DNA of 64,000 bases from Heracleum sosnowskyi (GCA_030848705.1 CM061235.1:132067228-132131227), one strand, 5' to 3'; shown: positions 10,460-22,844, counted from the stretch's first letter. Notes: generated by a model not told the origin, from the sequence alone. Translations and numbers: made by a program.

Positions 10460-13400
10460 ATAAGTGTAAGGGAGATCTTATCCAAAACTTTGGTCCTGTA
10501 CTACCAAAAGTATATGATTCGTTGGATTATAAAACTATAAATATTCAAATAGATGAGGACCGTTAGATATAATATTAAAAATTGTATTTGATTAATAATA
10601 TGATAGTATTTAAATACTAAAATATGTATTTTGATAATTTAAACCAATTATAAATGAGTTTTCTATATTGAATAGAAATCTTTATGTAAAAATTCGTAAT
10701 TATCTTTTCTCTTTAGTTTATGGATAGTTCCAGTTAGATAAAAATTATTAAACCATCATTAAATTAAAGATAATTTTTTTAGCTTCGCATGGGCTGTAAA
10801 ATCGTTAAAATCTGTTGTCTAAAACTCAAGATAGAGCCCAAACAGTAAAGTGATTATCTAAATTTTAATAAATATTTTTTTATTGTAGCACCAATTTAAT
10901 TTTTTTCCTAATTCTTTTAAATTTATAAATTCTATTTTTATTTCAATAAAATAATAAAATCAATTTAATAAAATATTAAAAGCGATATGGTCCATATACG
11001 ATCACTATACGACCAAATTAATAATTACAGTTAGATCTTAAATAGATCGATGATAATTGTTAGATCTAATATTAAAAAGTATATCTGATTAATAATAGAA
11101 TTATATTTAAATACTAAAAAGTGTATTTTGATAATTTAAAAGTTTTCTATGTAAAAATTCTTAAATCTCTTTTCTCTTGAATTTATGTATAGTTCCAATT
11201 ATATTAGATAATAATTATTAAACCAAATATCAAGATAAGAATTCATATTGATTACAATATTAAAAATTATCAATATAATGCTTATGTATATCATACTAAT
11301 AATGATACACGTGAACCTAGAGACTTAGGAGAACTCCTGTACATAAATAAATTTAAACACTTTTTTTCTGAAGGAACATAACAATTTGATTAATCCAAAT
11401 TATAATTATATTATTTTACATATAACAAACATAAAAGGATAATATCAAAATATTATTAAAATATTGAGGGTTTCATATTCATAAACGATAATTTTGAATA
11501 TAATACTTAAATTAAAATGTGTATTTGATTAAAGGTATGTTTATATTTAAATACTAAGAAGTGTGTTTTGATAATTTAAACCAATTATAAATTGGTTTTC
11601 TATATTGAATTGAATTCTTTATGTAAAAATTCTTAACCATCTTTTCTTTTCGGTTTATGGGTAGGTCAACAGGTCAAGTTAGATAATAATTATTAAACCA
11701 TCATTAAATTAAAGATAATTTCGTTAGTTTTGCATGGGTTGTAAAATCGTTAAAATTCAATTTCTAAAACTCAGGATATAACCCAAATAGTAAAGTGAAT
11801 ATCTAAATTTTAATAAATATTTTTTTATTTTTGTAGCACCAATTTATTTATTTTTCCACTAATTGTTTTAAATATAGAAATTTTATGTTTCTTTCAATAA
11901 AGTATTAAAATTAATTAAGAACAAATTCAAATCGATAAAGAATATAATAATATGAGAATAAAATTTTATATAATCATAACATAAATTTTATTCTATTTAA
12001 TAATTTTTAAGTAATAATGTATTTTAAAATTTTATATACACTGTAAATAAAACCGAAACATTAAAAGTAAAAGCAGTTAGTAAGATACTTATATCAGTAT
12101 ATACTTGATATCCTTATTATATTAAATCCTTATTAGGGATCTTATCCAAAATTTTAATCGTACGGTCTTGGACAACCAAACTAATAAGGACCATTAGATC
12201 TTAACTAGATAACTGAAAATCGTTAGATCAAATATTAAAAAAGTGTATTTTATTAATAATAGGATTATATTTAAATTCTAAAAAGTGTATTTTGATAATT
12301 TAAACCAAATTTACCAAATATAAATAAGTTTTCTATATTGAATAGAATTCTCCGTGTAAAAAATTCGTGACTTTCTTTTCTCTTTCAAATCCAGTTAGAT
12401 AAAAATTGTTAAGCCATCTTTTAATTAAAGATAATTTAGTTATCTTCATGCGGGGTGTAAAATCGTCAAAATCTAATTTTTAAAACACAAGATAAAGCCC
12501 AAATTAGTAAAGTGGGTATTTAAATTCTAATAATAATTATTACGTCATCATTATTTTAATGCCAAATTAATTAATTTTTTCTAACTATTTTAAATTTAGA
12601 AATCTATTTTCAAAATTTCAAATCAATCTAAGAAAAATTCAAATCAACAAAGAATATAATAATACGAGGATAAAATTTTGTAAAATTGTGCATATTTTTT
12701 TATCTTATTTTATTAAATTTTATATCATAACTAATTAAATATTAAATATTATTAAATAATAAATTATACGCAAATGGTGATTTTGTTTTATAAGAACTCA
12801 TAGAGACCTAATTTCATTGTTAGCAGGACTATATTCATATTTAAAAAAACCGTATTTTGAAATTTTAGACTCAGCTATAGAAGAGACCTAACTTTTTTAA
12901 CCTCTATACATTGTAAATTACTAAATTCGAAACTTTAAAAGTTTGTTAATCAATTAGTTTAGTACTTATTTGAAAAATCGTACTTTATAAAAAATATTAT
13001 CAAATAACCCATGTCTACAAGAAAAAAAATGAAAAAATTCTTATTTTTCAAAAAACCTGTAAATTTTAATATGTTGTTGGTAGATTCAAGCCTTAGATAA
13101 TTCTACGTGATAATTTTACTGTTATATCTAACGTTTCTCAACAATTTAATTTGAAAGATCCAACGATTATGAATTGAGTGATCGAGCGACCAGACTTATA
13201 AGAAAGCTTTCATTATTTAGTCTTTAATATAATAACATAGATATTTACGGGATATACTATAAAAAAAATGAATTTTATACAGAATTTTGATTGCCATGGT
13301 GTACTACTTTAAAAGAAGAACTATTACAAAAAAAATTATATTTTAATTGATAATTTATTTTCTCAAAAGTTCAAAGTTCCCGCATCATTAACATATTACA

Positions 13401-13995
13401 AAAAAGAGTATATTATATTTTAGCAATAAATATTTTTAAAAAATATATTAAAAAAATTATTGATGTTATCCCGGTAGTTTGGTCATAAATACTGCCAAAA
13501 CATTCTCAACCGTTAGATCCAATACTTTTAAAAATAGATGATCAAGATTATATCATATAAAAAGAAGTTATTATCTAAAAATGATATAAGTTAAAAGATA
13601 TTATATTAGGATTGAATTTTCCAAAAAGTTAAAATATAAAAATAGTTGTAAATAAATAAGGAAACCCGTTTAATATCAAAATAATAAAAATCGTTTAATC
13701 TTAAATAGATAGGTGAAAACCGTTAGATTTAACATTAAAAACTGTATTTGGTTAATAAAGGGTATTCTAATAATCTAAACTACATATAAGTAGATTTCCT
13801 AAATCGAATAGAATTCTAAATATTAAATTTCGTCACTTTATTCTCTTTTTAATTTTAGAATAGTTTTTAATTGAAAAAGAACTATTAAACCACAACTAAA
13901 TTGGCCAAATCTAACTTTTATAACTCAATATAAACAAATATTAAATTGAGCGTGTAAAATGTAATAAATATCAAATTTGTAACTATAATTGTTTT
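10460..13995. repeat. Diverged AT-rich repeat family, about five copies in direct order
   Basis: Copies begin near 10552, 11050, 11490, 12180 and 13690 with a CCGTTAGAT(C)-AATATTAAAAA type start. They run through GTATTTTGATAATTTAAACC, TTTTCTATATTGAATAGAA and ATGTAAAAATTCGTAA, then AAACCATCATTAAATTAAAG, GGGCTGTAAAATCGTTAAAA and a TTGTAGCACCAATTTA end. Copies at 10552, 11490 and 12180 are the longest (about 420-500 bases); those at 11050 and 13690 are partial. Two are preceded by GATCTTATCCAAAA (10470, 12135). No protein is encoded. They look like decayed non-autonomous DNA transposons or Helitrons. Confidence 0.65.
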
Positions 13996-14418
13996 TGGCT
14001 AAATCTTTTTTAACAATAATTTAATCATGTAAACTAATAACTTTTAAATATTAAAATATTCATAAATAAATCTAATTATAAATATTAAAAAAACAATCGG
14101 GTGTTACATGGGTAATTAAAATATAATTTTAAACAAAATAATTATAAATAAAATTTAAGTAAACGTGCTAGTAAATATTAAAATACGTTATACTGATTAT
14201 AAGTTAGTATTATTAAAGTTAGTTAAGAGTATCTCCGATTCAATTCCAAAATAATATAATTCTGTAAATTACACTATCATTGTAGTTTCTAATATTCATT
14301 TGTTATGCAAAATTTGATATCTTCTAATTTTTCTTATATTTTATTAGTTAAATAAATTCATTCTTTTTGTGTTGCATTTATATCTTAATTTAGTGGAGAT
14401 AGCCTAAATCCAATAATT
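13996..14418. other. AT-rich intergenic DNA
   Basis: No gene or element boundary is recognised here. Confidence 0.5.
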
Positions 14419-15555
14419 CTTTTTTTTTAAGGCAACATATAAGCTTCCATTACTTCAAATCATTCTCCAGAATACATTTAAGATCAGGAGGAACATACTC
14501 CCCCTAAAAATAACCGAATTGAAACTAGCTAACCAATCTGCTGCTTGTTCCCAGATCGTTTGACAAAAACAATATCAATATTGTTAAAAGACTCAAGAAT
14601 GCTCAGACACTCATCTATAACATTATCAAATGGTGAATAGATTTTCTCCTACTTAAGCACAACATTCACAGCTATTTGACAATCAGATTCCACCAGAAAA
14701 CGACACTGAAGGTTATGAGCATTGCTACCTTCATTGTTGTCTATCTCGGTTTTGATCCAGCTAAGAGATTCCCGAATACCTATTGCCTCTGCATGATGAA
14801 CCTCTGGTTTACCTTTAAAGCACAAACTAGTTGCAAAAACTAGCTCTCCTTTATCATCCCTCGCTACCCATCCCACACCAAACTGGCGGGAGCTTTTGAA
14901 TATACAGGCGTCACAATTGACCTTGACACAACCAATTTCCGGTTTAGACCATCGTTCAGAAGTACCAGTTGAAAGACCTGGAGTTTGAGGAGTTGTTTTC
15001 CCCAGTTTCTGAACATCTTTCCATTGTGTAAGGTATGCAATTGCAGTTGTCACCACATTACCTGCTCTCATGTTTTTGTTATTTCAAACTGCATCATTCC
15101 AAGCTCTCCATATGTTCCAACAAACCAAGCTAATCTTCGCCACTTTATCATTCAGGTGTTCCATCACGTACATAAACCACGTGATTAAATTCATCGAACT
15201 GTCAAAACTAGCTTCAGGGCATACTATATTCCAACAGCTCTTAGCGAACAGACAATGAATAAAGCAATGTGTTGTGGTCTCCTTATCAACTCCACAACGC
15301 GGACATACATCATCTGTTTGGACCATTCGAGTTTGCAGATTGCATTTCGTAGGTAGACAACTATTTAGAGCTCTCCACATGAACACTTTTACTTTCTCAG
15401 GAATTTGTAATCTCCAAATGCCCCTGCACAACTTAGCTTCATCACCTACATCCCACCTGACAGAGTAAGAGTTTCTAATGAGTTGGGAGCAGGCAATGGA
15501 AAAGGAGCCAAATTTGCTACCGTTGTCGCAGTTTCAACGTCGACACTAATGACTA
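14419..15555 (-). pseudogene. LINE 3' fragment: zf-RVT and RNase H-like domains
   Basis: The minus strand encodes the C-terminal end of a plant LINE-type polyprotein. Reading down from about 15500: YSVRWDVGDEAKLCRGIW, then the reverse-transcriptase zinc-binding domain (IPEKVKVFMWRALNSCLPTK, CPRCGVDKETTTHCFIHC), an in-frame TGA near 15082, and an RNase H-like domain (VKVNCDACIF, FGVGWVARDDKGELVFA, HHAEAIGIRESLSW, FLVESDC). TAG follows at 14649-14651 and the tail shifts frame before an EQAADWLASF-like end. A T-run at 14419-14429 on the plus strand is the poly(A) tail of the minus-strand element. The 5' part is missing, as is usual for LINE insertions. At least two stops make it inactive. Confidence 0.82.
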
Positions 15556-15559
15556 ATCG

Positions 15560-16346
15560 GTCTCATGTTCTGGCAACTTATTATGATCTTCCATAATGAA
15601 CTAGCCTTAATTTTTTCATCTAGCACGGAAGTACTTGAAGCCGTTAACAGACTCTCTATTCTCTGGCATTTACCAATCTTCTCAACAGTGTTCAGCCTAT
15701 TCTTTCGGGTACATACATCCATAAAATTTTCAGAACATTGTTACGAAAGACAGAAGTTGTACTCGATCTGGCCATGCTGGTGACATTGAAATGTTGGAAT
15801 AATTAGTGTGATTATGTACTGTTGTAGGGGTTGCTGTTGGATCTGGATGGCAATCTTATGTGGCATATATAAATTTAAGTTGCTATTATCTCATCGGCCT
15901 TCCTCTTGGAATTGCAATGGGATGGATTTTTAACCAAGGAGTTATGGTATGTTATATATTAACCATCATACGCACAGTCTCTCTTCAAGAGAAGCAGCTT
16001 AAAATTATGTAGGAATCTTAGCACGTCCGTGCATATGTGAATAGATAAGAACATGTGAATTTTTACAGGGTATCTGGGCAGGAATGATATTCGGTGGTAC
16101 ATTCATTCAAACTTTGATTTTAGCTCTCATCACCATCCGTTGTGACTGGGAAAAAGAGGTGAGAACAGAGTTGTGTTTTTCATTACTTTTGTCAAACTCT
16201 TATTTTTAACACACGTCAGTTTTTCCTGTCTTGCTTCTGATTTTTACAAATATCTAAGAAAAACTGGAAAGTTGAATTGAATAATTTATGTTAACCTGCA
16301 GGCAGAGAAAGCTGTGGTGCATCTAAAGAAGTGGTCAGGCAGATGA
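15560..16346 (+). pseudogene. MATE/DTX efflux transporter, last four exons only
   Basis: This is a fragment of a multidrug and toxic compound extrusion family membrane transporter. Pieces: about 15560-15708 (MIFHNELALIFSSSTEVLEA, then NSVQPILSG in a shifted frame), 15828-15946 ([20 protein letters not shown]...NQGVM), 16069-16158 ([20 protein letters not shown]...CDWEKE) and 16302-16346 (AEKAVVHLKKWSGR, stop). All introns keep GT-AG ends and the phases match across them. A one-base loss near 15664 breaks the first piece (the frame before it does not reach NSVQP). About three quarters of a usual protein of roughly 480 residues is absent, and the LINE fragment abuts the truncation. This is therefore a dead fragment, not a gene. 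Confidence 0.85.
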
Positions 16347-17059
16347 TAACAACTGCTGATAAATTTACAACCACCATACCAAGGTGCCATTGTGATAGCT
16401 ACCCAGCATTTTATTGTGACATGTTGATGCAGTTGCTGCTAAACCCCAAGTCGGGGCAACCCGATTTCGAGTCGGTTTATCAGCATGTATGCTCATTTAT
16501 ATTACAGACAGTTCAAAATGTGGTTAAAGAACAACATTCTTGCAAACACTGTTTAAGCTCATTAATTTTGCCCTGCAGTTTTGGATTATTTATACATAAC
16601 AAAATCTAAATTTTTAAATCACTATCTCTCGCATTTAATCTCGTAGATACCTTGTCGTTTTCTAACAAAAGCTTGAAACTTAAATTTGTCTTTCAGAACT
16701 TGGTTACCTTGTGGTAGGTCTTTGTTTTAATGGTTATCAAGGGGTTTTAAAGAGATTATCAGTACTGTTCACGGCTGATCTTTTTGGGTACCTTGACTCT
16801 GGTACAGGTAATCTTCTTATCATTGACCACAAAATGGCAACCCCAATCATCTTCATCAGGTTCACCATCTGATAAAACTCCTCCTCCAACTCCTCTATCT
16901 CCTCCTCGTATCTATCAAAATGATTATCAAAATGATTATAAACCGACTCATACACGGGAATAGGCTTCTTCTCCTCCTTTCTCGATATAGGTGATCTCAT
17001 GAAAGTATACTTCTTCTCTTCACATAATAATGATATATGTATGCTTTTTCATTTCAAAA
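16347..17059. other. Intergenic, no recognised gene
   Basis: A minus-strand open stretch at 17000-16737 is Glu-rich (EEEIEELEEEFY) with another frame reading GEPDEDDWGCHFVVNDKK, but neither belongs to a family I recognise. It may be a captured exon piece. Confidence 0.35.
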
Positions 17060-17149
17060 TCAATATACTCCGTTCTATTTTTCTAATTTTCTCAATTTTT
17101 TACAATTTTTAATTTTAATAATTACAACTTCCTTTATTATTTTCGATTT

Positions 17150-18345
17150 TGTAGGAAGGAAATTGAAAATTACACTTTTATTATTTTCAAACTTGATAGA
17201 ACTTTCTTTTATTATTTTCAAACTTGATAGAACTTTCTTTGATTTAGAAAATTACAACTTCCTTATTATTTTCGAATTTGTAGGACTTGATAGAACTTAC
17301 TTTGATTTAGAAAATTACAACTTCCTTATTATTTTCGAATTTGTAGGCTTGATAGAACTTTCTTTTATTATTTTCAAAGTTAATAGAACTTTCTTTGGTT
17401 TAGAAAATTACAACTTCCTTATTATTTTCGAATTTGTAGGCTTGATAGAACTTTCTTTTATTTAGAAAATTACAACTTCCTTATTATTTTCGAATTTGTA
17501 GGCTCTTATGTTAATAATTGCAATTTTCTTTTTTATTATTTTCACTCTTAATAGAACTTTCTTTTATTATCTTCAAACTTGATAGAACTTTCTTTGATTT
17601 AGAAAATTACAACTTCCTTATTATTTTCGAATTTGTAGGACTTGATAGAACTTTCTTTGATTTAGAAAATTACAACTTCCTTATTATTTTCGAATTTGTA
17701 GGCTTGATAGAACTTTCTTTTATTATTTTCAAAGTTAATAGAACTTTCTTTGGTTTAGAAAATTACAACTTCCTTATTATTTTCGAATTTGTAGGCTTGA
17801 TAGAACTTTCTTTTATTATTTTCAAACTTGATAGAACTTTCTTTGATTTAGAAAATTACAACTTCCTTATTATTTTCGAATTTGTAAGCTTGATAGAACT
17901 TTCTTTTATTATTTTCAAAGTTGATAGAACTTTCTTTGATTTAGAAAATTACAACTTCCTTATTATTTTCGAATTTGTAGGCTTGATAGAACTTTCTTTT
18001 ATTTAGAAAATTACAACTTCCTTATTATTTTCGAATTTGTAGGCTCTTATGTTAATAATTGCAATTTTCTTTTTTATTATTTTCACTCTTAATAGAACTT
18101 TCTTTTATTATCTTCAAACTTGATAGAACTTTCTTTGATTTAGAAAATTACAACTTCCTTATTATTTTCGATTTTTTAGGATCTTATGTTAATAATTGCA
18201 ATTTTCTCTTTTATTATTTTCAATCTTAATAGAACTTTCTTTTATTATTTTCAAACTTGATAAAACTTTCTTTTATTATTTTCCAACTTGATAGAACTTT
18301 CTTTTATTATTTTCAAACTTTATAGAACTTTTCTTTTATAATACT
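17150..18345. repeat. Minisatellite with higher-order repeat
   Basis: Tandem units of 63 and 93 bases are built from TTGATAGAACTTTCTTT, TTTAGAAAATTACAACTTCC and TTATTATTTTCGAATTTGTA, plus a 30-base subunit (CTTTTATTATTTTCAAA). Blocks repeat at about 541 bases (GGCTCTTATGTTAATAATTG at 17501 and 18042). Unit lengths are multiples of three, so a frame stays open and reads repeated RTFFDLENYNFLIIFEFV; I take this as a by-product of repeat length, not a protein. Confidence 0.9.
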
Positions 18346-18502
18346 TCTTGACTTTTAAACATAATGGATTTCCATGTTATTCACCTTACAAACACCTATA
18401 AATTAAAGGTCATTCATAACAAAAAATCTACACCGAAACGTTTTTACATAGCTTCAAATTTTTACAACCATATTTACAATCAATACAACTATAACCTACA
18501 CC

Positions 18503-19450
18503 ATGTTGGATGCTTTGAACGACAACAACTATACCTGGATGATAAGAGTACGAGTGTGTAGAATGTGGGAATCTATCAATCAAAATACTGAAGAACTGAT
18601 CAGTCTTGACATGATTTTGATTGATGAAAAGGTTAATAAATCAATATACTTATAACTTATTAGTTTGTCAAATTGTATGATGTTATTAACTTTTCTAAGA
18701 TATGTTGTATAACAGGAAAATTTGATCCATGCTACGATCCCGAAGATTCTGGTCTCTCGGTTCAAAAATCTTTTAAAGGAAGGCTCCGTGTACAACATCA
18801 AAAATCTGAAAGTTGTTTCAAGTACAGGGAGATATAGACCACTATCACATGGGTCTAAATTACTCTTCATACGCATAACGTTGCCTAAGAGATTGGAAGA
18901 AGGCATCGTCAACATATCACTGCATGGATTTCAGTTCATATGTCCGGATATGTTCATATGTCCGGATATGATTGATGCACGTATTAATGACACCAACATA
19001 CTCTCAGGTTTTTGATGCAGTAATATATTAGAGTAATATATAAGTAATACTATTATATAAGTTATAATTCAAACTATCATGTTCTAATATTATTTTTTCT
19101 ATGTTGATTTAGATGTTGTGGGATGCTTGACCTACTTGGGTGACATTGAAGTTGTCAAAGGCGGTTGGGAAAAAAGAGATCTCAAAATTGTCACAAATTA
19201 GTAAGTTATGCATTATATTAATTTTAATATAACTGTTAATTATTTTTTTATTGTTCTTGTAATTTTATATTACTTCTTTGGTTACCCCAATTTATTTGTT
19301 TTACTTATTTAATTTGTTCTAATTTTTTGCTTAAACAGCTCCATCACCAGTACCATAACTTTGTGCGAAAAGTTGGCCGAGATGGTTGATACAAATTTAT
19401 ACAAGGAGGAAGGAGGATGGTGGACCCTATATAATAATTGTCACATCTAG
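18503..19450 (+). CDS. RPA70-like OB-fold (DUF223) protein, Helitron-borne
   Basis: Four exons read by eye: 18503-18631, 18716-19007, 19113-19200 and 19339-19450. All introns are GT-AG and the frame is continuous, giving 206 aa and a TAG stop. The N-terminal segment (YTWMIRVRVCRMWESINQ, ELISLDMILIDEK) and HATIPKILVSRFKNLLKEGS followed by VYNIKNLKVVSSTGRYRPLS are the replication protein A1-like OB fold (Pfam DUF223) known from plant Helitrons and RPA1 paralogs. Exons 3-4 (DVVGCLTYLGDIEVV, TLCEKLAEMVD) resemble the start of the next OB fold, which is cut short. Cellular RPA70 proteins are about 600 aa, so this is a one-and-a-half-domain version. Family role: binding single-stranded DNA. An 18-base in-frame duplication gives FICPDM twice. 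It sits 3' of the minisatellite inside the Helitron. It could be functional or merely not yet decayed. Confidence 0.78.
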
Positions 19451-19741
19451 CCAGATTAAAAAATTTAAAAGTAATTATCTTTATTAATGTTTTTATAATA
19501 TATAGTTTTAGAAATTGCACATATATAAATCTATCTTATCTCGATGGAACGAATATCATTAGATATTATACAAATATTTGTTTCATTGATATTATTTTAT
19601 TTAAATAATATAGTTAAGAAGATATTTTATTTGATAATTTAAATAATTTTGTAGATATTAATTTCACAATTTTTATTCTAATATTCTTTTTCTTAACAAA
19701 TATATTCTAATGCCGCTGCGAAGCGCAGTTTAGTAACCTAG

Positions 19742-20151
19742 TTCATTCATAAAAGTCTAGTTATTTAAAAGTTTTTCGAATTAAAATATATCTTAATATT
19801 TTAATTTAAAAACATATCTAAAACTTATTTTAATAACAGTTCCATAACTCTCATTATACATATATGGTATTGGAGGAATAGATAGCCCATGCCAACATCT
19901 AAATCTTACTGTTCACATTCTCTTCATGGAGCATGCTTTGGTTCCTCTGGGCCGGGCTTTGTAAAACTGAGTATGCATGATTGGAAGTAGAAGCAGGGAA
20001 CTGGAAGTAGAAGCAGGGAACTGGGACAAAACATGAACAATTTAAGAGAGGTCAGGAAGGGTTATAGTCAATTAGATAAGACGCCAAACAAAGTAACAAT
20101 ATGGAGCAGGATTAAACAAAAATGAGATGTAGTATAACGTGTGATTTTGCT
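19742..20151. other. Intergenic; small tandem duplication
   Basis: No gene is recognised. A 20-base unit, GGAAGTAGAAGCAGGGAACT, occurs twice in direct succession at about 19981-20020. Confidence 0.6.
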
Positions 20152-20464
20152 CTACAAGCACGATAGCAATTCGAGCATGCTCAAACCAATATCTTTAATA
20201 ATGTCAAAGGTACACTTGTGTTGATTGAGATAAATGCGCTCATCTGAACGAGCAGCTTCGATGCTTAGAAAATACTTCACATGACCCAAGTCTTTGAGCT
20301 TAAAATGACTGGCCAAATGAGCTTTAGCTATGACAGTTTGATCATTTCCCATCACCAAAATATCATCCACATAGACCAAAAGAGCCAGAAAACTTGTAGA
20401 TGTAGCAAGAATAAACAAGCTATGATCAGAATGTGCTTGTTGAAAATCATAAGGCAGGAGAACA
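20152..20464 (-). pseudogene. Ty1/copia reverse transcriptase fragment
   Basis: The minus strand reads DFQQAHSDHSLF, then LLVYVDDILVMGND (the copia YVDD catalytic signature), LKDLGHVKYFLSIEAARS and IYLNQHKCTFDIIKDIGL, the standard end of the copia reverse transcriptase domain. A stop follows at 20152 and RNase H is not recognisable. The reverse transcriptase N-terminal half that should lie to the right is missing and replaced by the 20465-21165 segment. Confidence 0.85.
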
Positions 20465-21165
20465 TGTAATGTGCATGTAATGTGTCATCCTCTTTATAAT
20501 TTAATCTTTATTTTCTTGATCGATGAGTGTAGACTATCTAAATCAAATCAATATTTGAGCATGACCATGCATTTCATAGTATAACTCAAACAAGAGGCCA
20601 ATAATATCTCTCCTAAAATATAGAAGGGTTAAATCCTTTCTAGATCGTTCACATTTAACTTCTAATGTAATCAAAGTATATTAATTCTCGTATAGAAATG
20701 TAACGGTTTCAAGTCTAAGGATCATTACATCATTATCACTGTGAGTATTTCTTATGACACTTCTAACATATAGAATCTCATGGTGGGTCAATCCAGTGCC
20801 ATGTATTTCATACATGCACTTATGTTTTGACTTTAGTATCGTCATGCCTATGACCAATGAGATGTGTTCATCAATCAACAAACATACTAGTCTTTATGCA
20901 TTATTATTGTCCTCGAATAATAATACCCGACTAGGGATCTTTGGGATTATAAACATTATTCGTATAATCTCATTTCTAAATCACATACTTAGAGATATAG
21001 AATACATGTTTATATTCCAAGGACTTTTATTATTCTAACAATTATAGCGCAGTAAATAAAGACATAATAAATAACTAAAGAAAAATCCATAGAACATAAT
21101 CATTAATAATCAAAATGTATTTTCCTAAAATATAATAGTATTGTCTCTAGGGCACAAACACTAAC
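20465..21165 (-). repeat. LTR-like segment inside the copia remnant
   Basis: On the minus strand the segment starts TGTTAGTGTTTGTGCCCTAG and ends near ATGCACATTACA, giving TG..CA ends and about 700 bp, AT-rich with no protein. I found no matching 5-base flanks. It lies exactly where about 200 residues of copia RT are missing. A solo LTR with deletion of neighbouring sequence is the simplest reading. Confidence 0.45.
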
Positions 21166-21243
21166 ATTGTGGTCGTGGATACATACCAGACTGAGTTTTT
21201 ATAAGCATATTTATATGATGTAGGTTATGGTACATGAGTAATG
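21166..21243 (-). pseudogene. Copia pol sliver between two insertions
   Basis: The minus strand reads ITHVP, a stop, then PTSYKYAYKNSVWYVS, the stretch between integrase and reverse transcriptase in copia polyproteins (usual form IP.PTSY..A....W). It joins the FLAN end of the integrase part at 24863, showing that the sequence between 21244 and 24862 was inserted. Confidence 0.6.
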
Positions 21244-22844
21244 TGTAACAGCCCGACTTTTCGGACTATTAATTCTAAATTCAAAACTTAAATAAAAGTA
21301 TTTTTTTATTCAATAAATACGAAATTACACAAAAGTCAAAGTATCGGTCAAACTTAACAATAATTCAAAACATAAAAGCGGAGACACAGCTCCATAAATC
21401 CTACAATATTCAATGTCTAACAGATAATCAAATTATTCGAATAGTCTTATGCAAAATCACATAGCACGAAATCCATAAGTCCACATCATTATTCTTACTT
21501 AGCTTCCAAAAGTCCGAACCTGAAATATATTAAAACAATGAGCTGCAAAGCCCAACAAGTAACTATCGCCCAACGGCTCAAAGTAATATTTAAAACATAA
21601 TTTCTTTACTTTAAATCGATAATATAATCTTAACAATAAAATCACATTTAATTCCCACAGTTCTAAATTACGGTCACACTATGTCAGTGACACGGCTTCT
21701 ATAGTTCGATGTTTCGATGGGGGCCAGTTTACGTCCCTCGATAAGACAAACAAAACGAGGTATCTATGTGTTCCGGAACGTGCGTAAACTAGTTCTATAT
21801 GTCACACTATCTAGTGACCGGATTCTATGATTCGATGCGCAACTAAAACTGGGGAATCAATATAAAATCTTTTTCTAAATTCTATTTTCGATATCACAAT
21901 TTTTGAAAATTAAATCAATCAGATGTTTCGAAAAATGGACAAAACAAATTTGATAATATTAGTGAGCAACGAAAAGTCACTTACCTCGATACCGATGTCG
22001 TACCCTGAAAATAAAATCACAACAAATCCTTAATATTAATTTATAATCTATTAACAGTCAAATAAAGCAAACAAGCACACAACTCAATAGAACTCATGCG
22101 GAGTTTACATATAATTTACTCAAAGAAGATTCCAAACATCGAACATCAAAATATCTTGCAAAATAGACTATTGTTAACAAACTCAATCCTGACCAATTCT
22201 GAAAATTGGCAATTTACTCTATGAAAATAATTTTATCTGAAAAAGTACAAAACACAAAAAATGTAGAAGATTCCGAGAGCTTTCCATAATGATAAGACTC
22301 GTTAAAAACGGACAAGTAACGAACTCAGAGCATAGACATTTGTGGACTGCAGAACAGAATCAGCCCCTGATTTATTTAGTGTTATGCTATTTACAACATC
22401 CAAATCACAGAATATAGCAGCAAAGTGTAAACAAGAAACACAGAACACGAAAATATCTTTCCATACTGATATTACTCATTAAATTAGCATAAAAATTCAA
22501 TTTATTACGAATTTTCAAAGTTAGACATCTCAGCTTCAAAAACATACTGGCTGGTCAATAAATCCCAGAAAAACTCATATCTACATACCTAATTTCGGAA
22601 AACACAAAAAATCAAAGTCGTAGATAATTCAAATACCTTTTCAGAAAGTCTAAATCATAAAATTACGACAAATAACGAATCCGATATGATTTTTACAAGA
22701 ATCCAGACTTTATATAGTATACATACAAAATCGGAGTAGTTATACGAACACAATAGACAAAACAAAGAACTCATGGATATATATCATATTATATACCAAA
22801 ACATTATCACCTATACAAATAATCAAGAAAATATGATTTACACA

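Larger units (their letters stand above)
17060..19741 (+). mobile_element. Helitron with RPA-like gene and minisatellite
   Basis: The 5' end reads A|TCAATATACTCCG and the 3' end GCCGCTGCGAAGCGCAG, a short hairpin, followed by TTTAGTAACCTAG|T. This matches the Helitron rule: 5' TC, hairpin near the 3' end, 3' CTRR, insertion between A and T. No target duplication is expected. The sequence CGTTCTATTTTTCTAATTTT just inside the 5' end recurs in the minus-strand Helitron at 44597-46195, which also shares the 3' hairpin, so the two are one family. No Rep/helicase is present, so the copy is non-autonomous. Confidence 0.75.

Noticed and set aside
17037..18006. Open frames of 142 and 162 codons with a repeated aromatic peptide
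   Set aside because: They follow the minisatellite exactly and stop where a variant unit introduces TAG; no start context, introns or family. Treated as repeat, not protein.
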